Source: Roseovarius sp. EL26 (GTDB lineage: Bacteria > Pseudomonadota > Alphaproteobacteria > Rhodobacterales > Rhodobacteraceae). Taken from it: DNA of 64,000 nt. This document shows positions 34,477-41,679 of the stretch, piece by piece. The position numbers were made by a program, and so were the translations under genes. The notes beneath the pieces are model-generated. The model had not been told where the DNA came from and ran no database searches. It saw only the letters and a program-made list of their open reading frames with translations. Numbering within the stretch: the first letter of the stretch is position 1; every line of letters begins with the position of its first letter. The stretch covers positions 248,115 through 312,114 of the forward strand of contig NZ_OUMZ01000007.1 of assembly GCF_900327775.1 (NCBI RefSeq). Direction: 5' to 3'.

Positions 34477-36002
34477 AGACTCTCCAAAAAGGTGATAAGT
34501 GCCGCGCGATCAGCGGCCGGCATTTCAATCACGGTGTCGCGTTGCGCCTTAGCTTCGCCGCCGTGCCACAAGATGGCTTCAAGCAATGAACGTGCGCGAC
34601 CATCGTGTAGAAAATAGGTATGACCGCTGACCTGCTTGGTCAGCCCTATGCCCCACAGCGGTGGCGTTCGCCACTCAACACCGGTAGCACGGGCTTCGGG
34701 GCGGTTGTCTGCCAGACCGCCGCCCATGTCGTGTAGCAAAAGGTCCGAGTAGGGCCAGATCATTTGAAAGCTTTGCTCAGGTTGATCTTCAAGGCGGTGG
34801 GTGACGTAGGCGGGGGTGTGGCAGGATGTACAGCCAGTGCTGTAGAATACTTCCTTACCGCGCAACACTTGTGTATTATTCGCATCGCGCCGCGCAGGCA
34901 CTGCCAGATTACGGCTGTAGAAAGTCACCAGATCTAGCCCTTCGGCGTCAATCTCAAACCTGCGCACGTCTTGATCACCATGAGGTGCGGTCTGGCATTG
35001 GAGTTGGGTATCAGAACACTCACCATATGGTGCGGGGTAAAGCGGGCTGGAGATGCCTACGTCGCCGGAAAAAGCTGCTGCAGATTGTTGGCGAATGGTT
35101 GGGTGCCCGGCCTTGAGGCCAAAGCGGCCCAGCATTGGCATGCCGTATTCAACTGACCAGACGATATTTGCCCGCCCGGAAATGCCATTCCCATCTGTGT
35201 CTTTTGGATCGACCTGTGCCAGAATGTCGGCTGCTGGGATTGCCTCTAACAAGCCAAGGCCAATCATTTGCGGCGCGACCCTTGGGCTCAGCATGGCATC
35301 AGGATGTAACGGGCCATAGCCCAGATTACCTGCTGTGTACGTTGGGCTGCGCAGGGAAGCGGTTTCGCCTTCAGACAAAGCAATCTCAACCTCTTGGTAC
35401 TCGATCTGCAACTGGTATTCTGCGGGAATGCCTGGCAGGCCGAAATCCTGCAATTGTGTGCCATAAGTCGGCTCAGACACTGTGGCTATATACTCTTCGA
35501 TCTCGGCGATGGCGTCTTCTTCCCCACCGGGGATTGAGACTCGCAAGAACATCGAGATTGAATTGTCTTCCGGGCCTTCGGGCGGGTGGCCGCGCCCGTC
35601 TTTAACATGGCAGCGTTGACATGATCGCGCGTTGAACAGCGGGCCCAAGCCATCAGAGGCAAGTGTGGAGGAGGGCGATGACACCCAAAGCTTGCGAAAC
35701 AACCCGTTGCCGACCTTGAAGTCCAGCTCACTTGCGAATGGCATGTTCTCGGAAGGTTGCGAGAACGCATCGGCATCAGGGCGCACGCGAACTGTGGCAG
35801 CCCCTGCAGATTTCGCCTCGAATTGATGGACGTTCGAGGAATCCTCAACATCCAAAAGAACGCGTTCAATCCGCGCAACTTCAGCGTCAGTGCGGGGGAT
35901 GATATTCAGATGTGGTTCGTCCAGCGGACCAGAGATGGCGGCCGGAGCAAATCCCGCCGCCAGAAGGGTGAGACTACTCAGCCTCGTCCATTGGAGTCGC
36001 AT
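34473..36002 (-). CDS. Di-haem oxidoreductase family protein (DUF1111, c-type)
   Basis: The protein has two c-type haem motifs, CQRCH near residue 140 and CTSCH near residue 378, with [20 protein letters not shown] and [14 protein letters not shown]. The start at 36002 gives a 509-residue protein with a signal peptide ([20 protein letters not shown]); the open frame extends upstream into the bacterioferritin gene and would lack that signal. It overlaps bacterioferritin by 29 bp. In imelysin operons this cytochrome is thought to oxidise iron or thiols in the periplasm. No other cytochrome or maturation gene is present here. Confidence 0.84.
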   Translation of the reverse strand: MRLQWTRLSSLTLLAAGFAPAAISGPLDEPHLNIIPRTDAEVARIERVLLDVEDSSNVHQFEAKSAGAATVRVRPDADAFSQPSENMPFASELDFKVGNGLFRKLWVSSPSSTLASDGLGPLFNARSCQRCHVKDGRGHPPEGPEDNSISMFLRVSIPGGEEDAIAEIEEYIATVSEPTYGTQLQDFGLPGIPAEYQLQIEYQEVEIALSEGETASLRSPTYTAGNLGYGPLHPDAMLSPRVAPQMIGLGLLEAIPAADILAQVDPKDTDGNGISGRANIVWSVEYGMPMLGRFGLKAGHPTIRQQSAAAFSGDVGISSPLYPAPYGECSDTQLQCQTAPHGDQDVRRFEIDAEGLDLVTFYSRNLAVPARRDANNTQVLRGKEVFYSTGCTSCHTPAYVTHRLEDQPEQSFQMIWPYSDLLLHDMGGGLADNRPEARATGVEWRTPPLWGIGLTKQVSGHTYFLHDGRARSLLEAILWHGGEAKAQRDTVIEMPAADRAALITFLESL

Positions 36003-36459
36003 TAAGTTGGGCATAACGTTCCGCACCAAGGGTCTCATAAAGCTCAAGCTGGGTTTCGAGGAAATCAATGTGACCTTCTTCATCTGCCATCAGCTCTTCA
36101 AACAGTTTCATTGTCACATAATCGCCTGCACCACTACAGACCTCGCGCGCTTCTTTGTAGAGCGCTCTTGCACTAATCTCGGCCGCCAGATCACATTCCA
36201 GTGTTTCTTTCGGATTTTGACCAATCCGTAGTGGATCAAGTTTTTGTAGATTAGGGTGCCCACCTAAAAAGATGATCCGGTCGATCAATTTGTCCGCGTG
36301 CTCCATCTCTTCGATGCTCTCTTCGCGGCTTTTCTTGGCCATTCGACCCAAGCCCCAGTCATCCTGCAGACGGTAGTGCAGCCAGTATTGGCTGACGGCT
36401 GTAAGCTCGTGACGCAGTGCTTTGTTCAGGTATTCGATGACTTTGCTGTCGCCTTGCAT
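35974..36459 (-). CDS. bfr: Bacterioferritin
   Basis: The 161-residue protein has every ferroxidase ligand of bacterioferritin: Glu18, Glu51, His54, Glu94, Glu127 and His130, plus Met52, the axial haem ligand. Twenty-four subunits store iron as a mineral core in the cytoplasm. It overlaps the bfd gene by 34 bp and the downstream cytochrome by 29 bp, so its translation is tied to both. Its place inside an operon of secreted iron proteins is unusual. Confidence 0.95.
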   Translation of the reverse strand: MQGDSKVIEYLNKALRHELTAVSQYWLHYRLQDDWGLGRMAKKSREESIEEMEHADKLIDRIIFLGGHPNLQKLDPLRIGQNPKETLECDLAAEISARALYKEAREVCSGAGDYVTMKLFEELMADEEGHIDFLETQLELYETLGAERYAQLNATPMDEAE

Positions 36460-36701
36460 GTCTGGTTTTCCTTTGTAATGTCGCGGCGTAGGCCACGCAG
36501 TTCCATGGGGACTTTCAGGTTATCATTGTTTCTCATGGTTGACAGAAAAAGCGGCATGCAACCGCCACAATCTGCCACTTTTCCAAGAGCATGGTAAATC
36601 TTTCCGGGGGTGATGAGGGTCGCATTATCGGCGGCCCTCATCCAATCAATAGCAGCGTTGATCTCGTGATCCGTAATATTTTGACAATGACAGATTATCA
36701 T
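36426..36701 (-). CDS. bfd: Bacterioferritin-associated ferredoxin (Bfd-like, 2Fe-2S)
   Basis: The first 52 residues are a BFD-like 2Fe-2S domain with Cys4, Cys6, Cys45 and Cys48 (CHC then CGGC). Bfd docks on bacterioferritin and delivers electrons that release stored iron. The 91-residue protein has a 39-residue C-terminal tail, longer than E. coli Bfd; the tail overlaps the bfr start, so part may be shaped by that overlap. It begins 21 bp after the first imelysin gene. Confidence 0.88.
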   Translation of the reverse strand: MIICHCQNITDHEINAAIDWMRAADNATLITPGKIYHALGKVADCGGCMPLFLSTMRNNDNLKVPMELRGLRRDITKENQTCKATAKSSNT

Positions 36702-36722
36702 CTCAGATCACTCCGCTTGATC

Positions 36723-37997
36723 TTATTGGAACACGGCCTCTGGGGCATCAAGACTGTCTGAGCCTTCGAATTCAACCTGATCAAGACCCAATATGGACAC
36801 CACCCGCTCGATTGATTTGGTTTGATCAACCAGACCGTTCACACCGCCCATGATCAAAGCCTCGCCGCCAGCATTGCCGGCCTCAAGCATCTGATCATAA
36901 GAGAAACCTGCCTCAGCTGTGCTTTTGATGCGACCAAGAGCTTGCATGGTGTTGCTCAGTTTCAAACGCATTTCGGTGTCCAGATCCGCGTCAGTTGCGG
37001 CAACCAGATCTGACAGGGATGGGCCGGAAACAAGGCGGCCATCGGTGCGAACATATTCGCCCAAATAAACATTCTGGATGCCCAAGCCATCATAGTAGTG
37101 GCTGTTATGTGTGTTGTCCGAGAAGCAGTCATGCTCTTCCTCAGGGTCGTTTAGCATTAGGCCAAGACGCATGCGCTCACCGGCCTGTTCGCCGTATGAC
37201 AAAGAACCCATGCCGGTGAGGATTGCGGTGATTCCCTTGTTTTCGTCTGCGATAAGTTGGGCGCGGGCGTTGCCGCCATCCTGCCATTGCGCGGCCATCC
37301 ATTCCAAATCCGAGACTAACAAGTCGGTCACGGCGGTCAGGTATTCCGCGCGGCGGTCGCAGTTACCGCCTGTGCAGGCATCCCCGGCAGCAAAATCTGT
37401 CGAAGGACGGTTGCCTGCACCGTGGGCTGTTCCGTTCAGGTCCTGACCCCACAATAGAAATTCAATGGCGTGATAGCCGGTGGCGACGTTGGCCTCGATC
37501 CCGTCTGCTTCTTGCAGGGTTTCGGCTAGCAATTCTGGTGTAATGTCGCGGGCATCGATTTTTTCGCCAGACAGCTCAAAGCTTGGGTTGGCGATAACAT
37601 TCAGAACCGCGAAATTGTTTTCGTCTGTTGGGCCACCATAGTTGGCATCAACATAGTCGATCAGGCCTTCATCCAGTGGCCAGGCGTTTACCTTGCCTTC
37701 CCAGTCATCAACGATGGCATTACCGAAACGGAACACTTCGGTTTGTTGATAAGGAACACGCGCTGCCAGCCAAGCAGCACGGGCAGTTTGCAGGTTTTCT
37801 GCGGTCGGCTCGGCCACAAGTGCGGCCACGGCAGCTTGCAGTGTTTCAGCGCTGCTCAGGCTGTCGCTGTATTTTGCGGACGCGATGTTTGCGTAATTAT
37901 TGAGAATATCGGCTTTATTGATGGCATCGCCTGCCAGTGCTGCTGGGGCGAGGCTTGTCAGGGCAATGGCGCTGACGGAGAGCGTGAAAGACTTCAT
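36723..37997 (-). CDS. Imelysin-family periplasmic iron-binding protein, first copy
   Basis: ATG 37997 gives 424 residues with a signal peptide (MKSFTLSVSAIALTSLAPAALA); 21 further codons upstream are open but unlikely. The imelysin domain includes the GxHxxE motif in GYHAIEFLLWGQD, and the pattern WLAARVPYQQTEVFRFGN. The PF09375 family includes iron-regulated ICMP proteins. It heads a six-gene operon, and the promoter side has two TGA-N9-TCA sites. The later region has a CTGGNCDRR segment that may be disulfide-linked. Confidence 0.88.
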   Translation of the reverse strand: MKSFTLSVSAIALTSLAPAALAGDAINKADILNNYANIASAKYSDSLSSAETLQAAVAALVAEPTAENLQTARAAWLAARVPYQQTEVFRFGNAIVDDWEGKVNAWPLDEGLIDYVDANYGGPTDENNFAVLNVIANPSFELSGEKIDARDITPELLAETLQEADGIEANVATGYHAIEFLLWGQDLNGTAHGAGNRPSTDFAAGDACTGGNCDRRAEYLTAVTDLLVSDLEWMAAQWQDGGNARAQLIADENKGITAILTGMGSLSYGEQAGERMRLGLMLNDPEEEHDCFSDNTHNSHYYDGLGIQNVYLGEYVRTDGRLVSGPSLSDLVAATDADLDTEMRLKLSNTMQALGRIKSTAEAGFSYDQMLEAGNAGGEALIMGGVNGLVDQTKSIERVVSILGLDQVEFEGSDSLDAPEAVFQ

Positions 37998-38131
37998 TTC
38001 ACAAGGTTCCTTAACACAGTGTGGAGGACCGCAGTAACAGTCCGGAATTTCTCGGTTCAATGCGCAGTGACCTGCGCGTCGTGTTCGGGCTTGCCTATTG
38101 GATTCGTCAGGCTGGCTTGCTGTCTATTAGT

Positions 38132-38146
38132 TGATTTAAAAAGTCA
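38132..38146. promoter_or_regulatory. Iron-responsive-operator-like site 1 (TGA-N9-TCA)
   Basis: TGATTTAAAAAGTCA matches TGA-N9-TCA with one mismatch between arms. This form is known for RirA sites in alphaproteobacteria. It lies between the imelysin operon and the ferric-type ABC ATPase gene, 27 bp before a second site. Confidence 0.55.
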
Positions 38147-38158
38147 GGATTGTCAATC

Positions 38159-38173
38159 TGAGTATTTTACTCA
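38159..38173. promoter_or_regulatory. Iron-responsive-operator-like site 2 (perfect TGAGTA-N3-TACTCA)
   Basis: TGAGTATTTTACTCA is a perfect inverted repeat with TGA-N9-TCA form. It lies about 160 bp before the ABC ATPase start and about 160 bp before the imelysin operon start, so a regulator here could act on both. Confidence 0.6.
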
Positions 38174-38233
38174 ATTAATGAAATTGTAGAAACTTTACGG
38201 CTTTTACCTCCTAGACCATTCTATAGATGTGCC

Positions 38234-38299
38234 ATGAGTTACTCCTCATCGCTTGCACCAGATCAGCAGGCTTGCTATGCCGCTTTTAAAACCCGATAG
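38234..38299 (+). pseudogene. Possible remnant of an Ada/AlkA-like gene
   Basis: A 21-codon frame ends at TAG and holds APDQQACYAAFKTR, which resembles the first residues of Ada-type or AlkA-type alkylation-repair proteins (a DxxACYxAxxxRD start before an RFDG motif). Nothing that follows, in any frame, continues the family. It could be a deletion scar or a chance peptide in the leader of the ABC gene. Confidence 0.35.
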
Positions 38300-38326
38300 A
38301 AATAATCGGAAAGCTATGGGGCCGAT

Positions 38327-39415
38327 TTGCAACCAACTCCTCCCAGATTAGAGATTAAGAACCTTGTGCAACGTTACGATGGTCGCAAGGTCGTGGATGA
38401 TGTGTCGCTCAAAATTGCACCGGGGCAGGTGGTTTGCCTGTTGGGTCCTTCTGGGTGCGGCAAATCAACGACATTGCGGATGATCGCAGGCGTTGAGATG
38501 CAAAACAGCGGTGAGATTTGGGTTGATGGCAATCTGGTTTGCGACACGGTGTTTCGCGTCCCGCCGGAGCGGCGCCAAATTGGCTTGATGTTTCAAGATT
38601 TTGCCCTGTTCCCGCACCTAAAGGTGGGGGAGAACGTGGCCTTTGGTTTGAGCGACTCAAAAGCTGATAAGGGCAAACGAGTCGAAGAGCTGCTGCGCCG
38701 GGTTGGCATGGCACGTTATCTTGAGGCCTATCCGCATGAATTATCAGGCGGCGAGCAGCAACGGGTGGCTTTGGCCCGCGCTTTGGCTCCGCGTCCCAGC
38801 ATCATGCTGATGGATGAGCCGTTCTCAGGCCTGGACAACCGTCTGCGCGACGGTATTCGCGATGAAACGCTGGAAATCCTGCGCGAGGAAGATACGGCAG
38901 TTCTACTGGTGACCCATGAACCCGAAGAGGCCATGCGCATGGCTGATGAAATTGCCTTGATGCGCGGTGGGAGGATTGTGCAACAGGGTGCGCCATACAA
39001 CATCTATAATGCGCCAGTGGATCGCGAGGCTGTGGCTTTCTTTAGTGACGTCAATATTATCCGTGGTACGGTGAACGGCGCACTGGCGGATACGCCCTTT
39101 GGGCAGTTTCTGGCGCCGGGTGTAGGCGATGGCCAGGAGGTTGAGATCGTCACACGCCCACAGCACATCAAGATTGATTTTGATCGTAGTGGCGTAGGCC
39201 CGAGCCCGACAATTAAATTTGGTACACCGGCGCGGGGTACCGCCGTGCGTGCGCGGTTTATGGGTAGTGAAAGTCTGGTCGAGTTCCGCATGGATCACGA
39301 CGGATCGACCCTAAAGGCGACTGTGCCTAACGTGTTTCTGCCCAAGCCCGGCAAAGCCATGTGGTTGATGTTGCGCCGGGATCGCTGTTTTGTCTTTCCG
39401 GTAGAAGCCACTTGA
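38327..39415 (+). CDS. ABC transporter ATP-binding protein, ferric-ion (FbpC) type
   Basis: The 362-residue protein is an ABC ATPase with Walker A GPSGCGKST (40-48), signature LSGGEQQR (139-146) and Walker B IMLMDEPF (159-166), then a C-terminal regulatory extension like the TOBE part of FbpC, with FFSDVNIIRG. That class energises uptake of ferric iron from the periplasm. The start is a TTG; no ATG fits. No binding protein or permease gene is near, so it must work with proteins from elsewhere. Nearby iron-operator-like sites support an iron role. Confidence 0.82.
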   Translation: MQPTPPRLEIKNLVQRYDGRKVVDDVSLKIAPGQVVCLLGPSGCGKSTTLRMIAGVEMQNSGEIWVDGNLVCDTVFRVPPERRQIGLMFQDFALFPHLKVGENVAFGLSDSKADKGKRVEELLRRVGMARYLEAYPHELSGGEQQRVALARALAPRPSIMLMDEPFSGLDNRLRDGIRDETLEILREEDTAVLLVTHEPEEAMRMADEIALMRGGRIVQQGAPYNIYNAPVDREAVAFFSDVNIIRGTVNGALADTPFGQFLAPGVGDGQEVEIVTRPQHIKIDFDRSGVGPSPTIKFGTPARGTAVRARFMGSESLVEFRMDHDGSTLKATVPNVFLPKPGKAMWLMLRRDRCFVFPVEAT

Positions 39416-39439
39416 GGCGCAATCTTAGAGGACCCTGCA

Positions 39440-40213
39440 ATGAGCATCGAAATTGATTTGTCAGGCAAGCGTGCACTTGTGACCGGTGGGGCAGGCGGTA
39501 TCGGGCTGGCCTGTGCCGAAGGCCTGTGCCGTGCCGGAGCTGAGGTGACGATTTGTGATCTGTCCGAGGTGGCGTGCGAAACCGCGGTGCAGGAGCTGCA
39601 TGCCGACGGGCATGCGGTTCAGTATGTGGCCTTTGATGTTAGTGACCGTTCGGCCTGCGAAGCAGTATTCGCACAACTGGCAACGTCGGGTGGTGTGGAT
39701 ATTCTGGTGACCTGTGCGGCTGTTGTGAAGGCCGTTCCAATCCTTGATTTTGATCCCGAGGACTGGGCACGTATTCTGGATGTGAACCTCAGCGGTACGT
39801 TCCATTGCTGCCAGCTGGCTGGGCGTCAGATGGTCGCAAACGGTTGGGGGCGGATTGTCACGCTCAGCTCGGTCAACGGGCAGATCGCCAACGCCGGGCG
39901 CGGGGCCTATTCCTGCACCAAAGGCGGTGTTGACATGCTGACCCGTCTGCTGGCCGCAGAACTGGGCGATCAGGGCGTGACCACCAACGCGGTTGCGCCG
40001 ATCCCGGTCGATACCCCGATGATCAAAAAGGTTCACGGCCCTAAAGATCGTGAGTTGTGGCACGCCCAAACTCCGATCAAACGTTATGCTACAACGCAAG
40101 AGGTTGCGGATGCGGTGTGTTTTCTGGCGTCAGAACAGGCCGGCTTTATCAACGGCCATATTTTAAATGTGGATGGAGGGTTCATGTCTTCGGGAATTTT
40201 GCCGAAGACATGA
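39440..40213 (+). CDS. SDR-family oxidoreductase
   Basis: The 257-residue short-chain dehydrogenase has the NAD(P) motif TGGAGGIG (15-22), NLSGT with Asn116, catalytic Ser143/144 and YSCTK (Tyr157, Lys161). It resembles 3-oxoacyl-ACP-reductase-type SDRs, but substrate is unknown. Asp40 after the second strand (CDLSE) suggests preference for NAD. It starts 24 bp after the ABC ATPase gene on the same strand, so co-transcription is likely; no functional link is obvious. Confidence 0.86.
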   Translation: MSIEIDLSGKRALVTGGAGGIGLACAEGLCRAGAEVTICDLSEVACETAVQELHADGHAVQYVAFDVSDRSACEAVFAQLATSGGVDILVTCAAVVKAVPILDFDPEDWARILDVNLSGTFHCCQLAGRQMVANGWGRIVTLSSVNGQIANAGRGAYSCTKGGVDMLTRLLAAELGDQGVTTNAVAPIPVDTPMIKKVHGPKDRELWHAQTPIKRYATTQEVADAVCFLASEQAGFINGHILNVDGGFMSSGILPKT

Positions 40214-40234
40214 GTGTCTGATCAGATCAGGTCT

Positions 40235-40789
40235 TTATAGAACGGTCACTACAGTTCCGATTGGCACACGGTTGTACAGGTCTTCGACGTGTTTGTTCAG
40301 CATCCGGATACAGCCGTTTGAAACCGACCTACCAATTGTTTTTGGTGCGGTCGTTCCATGAATGCGGAAGTATGTGTCGCGCCCATTTTGGAACAGATAC
40401 AGTGCCCGGGCACCTAGTGGGTTATCGCCACCACCGGGTTGAACATAATCATTGCCTTTGAATTTGGCATAAGCGGATGGATCACGCTCGATCATTTCAT
40501 TTGTCGGCCGCCAGGTGGGCCATTCTTTTTTCACGCTGATAGTTGCGGTGCCACTGAATTCCAACCCGGCTTTGCCGACGCCGACGCCGTAGCGCAATGC
40601 CTCGCCAGGGGCCGTGATGAAATATAGAAAATGCGCCCGCGGCAAAACCAAGAGCTGGCCGGGCTGATATTTCGAGCTGATGCTCACTTTTTGCGGGTTG
40701 AACTTTTGCTCAAGCTCAAAGGCGTGCCCTGTCGCAGGGAGTGCGGCGGCTGTCAGGCCAGTGGCGATGAAGTGGCGACGTGTGATCAT
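40235..40789 (-). CDS. L,D-transpeptidase (YkuD domain)
   Basis: The 184-residue protein has a Tat-type signal (MITRRHFIATGLTAAALPATGHA) and a YkuD domain with His144 in FRIHGT and catalytic Cys160 in SVSNGCIRM. Such enzymes make 3-3 peptidoglycan cross-links or attach proteins to peptidoglycan in the periplasm. No LysM or other binding domain is visible. It converges with the SDR gene with a 21-bp gap. Confidence 0.9.
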   Translation of the reverse strand: MITRRHFIATGLTAAALPATGHAFELEQKFNPQKVSISSKYQPGQLLVLPRAHFLYFITAPGEALRYGVGVGKAGLEFSGTATISVKKEWPTWRPTNEMIERDPSAYAKFKGNDYVQPGGGDNPLGARALYLFQNGRDTYFRIHGTTAPKTIGRSVSNGCIRMLNKHVEDLYNRVPIGTVVTVL

Positions 40790-41119
40790 AACAAGAGGTC
40801 CTTAAAACGTTTGATCTTAAAATAATATGCTGTGAGCTGACTTCAAAATAAAAATACGGTGAAACTGAGGAGGTTTCTTGGAATTGTGGCTGATCCGCGC
40901 CAGCGTCGAGACCTATGGTACTGCATCGGGACTTAAATTCACAGATGCACAGCGTATTGTTCAGCCATGCACATTCACATTTAGTTGTTTTGAAACGTTA
41001 CCAACGGATCTCCAGTTTGGTTGCAGAAGGAAATTACAGCCTTCTGCAACATTCAAATCGACTTGCCCATCACCGCTGAATTGAACGTGGTAGGGCAAAA
41101 CAATGGGAAAGGTTACCCA
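40790..41119. other. Divergent upstream region of the L,D-transpeptidase and YHS genes
   Basis: This 330-bp stretch holds promoters for both genes. It is AT-rich near 40810-40860 and contains a strong hairpin at 41020-41050. A 68-codon plus-strand frame beginning TTG 40878 has GAGGAGG ahead but no family character, and the hairpin lies within it, so I do not call it a gene. Confidence 0.5.
41020..41050 (+). promoter_or_regulatory. Perfect 11-bp inverted repeat in the YHS gene leader
   Basis: GTTGCAGAAGG and CCTTCTGCAAC form a perfect stem with loop AAATTACAG, 70 bp before the YHS start. No T-run follows, so it is not a terminator; it may be an operator or an mRNA-stabilising or attenuating hairpin. 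Confidence 0.6.
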
Positions 41120-41593
41120 ATGAACAAGATCAAAACCCTCGTGGGCGGAATTGCCCTGTCTGTTATCACTGCAACCACCGCTTTGGCTGCTGGCCCTGAT
41201 GTGAACGCGTCATCAACAGGCCTTGCAATGCAGGGCTATGACCCGGTGGCTTATTTCACCGTTGGTGAGCCTACGGAAGGTAGCTACAAAATCTCTTCCG
41301 TCTACAATGACGCGACCTATCGTTTTGCGTCGGAAGAAAACAAAGCGGCATTTGAAGCCAACCCAGAAGCCTATGCTCCGGCATATGGTGGATACTGTGC
41401 CTTCGGGACTGCAATGGGCTTCAAATTTGATGGTGATCCTGATTACTGGAAAATCGTTGATAACAAGTTGTACCTGAATCTGTCGCAAGACATTCAGGAA
41501 CGTTGGAATGGCGATGTTCCGGGTTTCATTACAAAAGCGGATACAAACTGGACTGACATCAAAGATGCGACACCTGCATCATTGCAGCAGTAA
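41120..41593 (+). CDS. Secreted YHS-domain protein
   Basis: ATG 41120 gives a 157-residue protein with a signal peptide (MNKIKTLVGGIALSVITATTALA) and a YHS domain: AMQGYDPVAYFTVGEPTEG, then YRFASEENKAAFEANPEAYAPAYGGYCAFG. YHS domains are small metal-binding modules; in the secreted form a copper or iron role is often guessed. The cysteine sits in GGYCAFG; a second metal cysteine is not evident. It is monocistronic with a strong terminator. Confidence 0.9.
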   Translation: MNKIKTLVGGIALSVITATTALAAGPDVNASSTGLAMQGYDPVAYFTVGEPTEGSYKISSVYNDATYRFASEENKAAFEANPEAYAPAYGGYCAFGTAMGFKFDGDPDYWKIVDNKLYLNLSQDIQERWNGDVPGFITKADTNWTDIKDATPASLQQ

Positions 41594-41618
41594 GCCTTTC
41601 TCTTCCTGTTTGGCGAAG

Positions 41619-41649
41619 AATGGTGGCAGAGATTCTGCCGCCATTTTTT
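41619..41649 (+). terminator. Rho-independent terminator after the YHS gene
   Basis: Stem AATGGTGGCAG / CTGCCGCCATT (11 bp with one G-T pair) and loop AGATT, followed by TTTT. It ends the YHS transcript 25 bp after the stop. Confidence 0.88.
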
Positions 41650-41679
41650 ATGACGTGGCGCATTTCAACGTGCACAAAA

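Noticed and set aside
40878..41084. 68-codon plus-strand frame with GAGGAGG ahead of TTG
   Set aside because: The spacing is short, the start is TTG, no family is seen and a strong hairpin lies in it; kept as a leader region.
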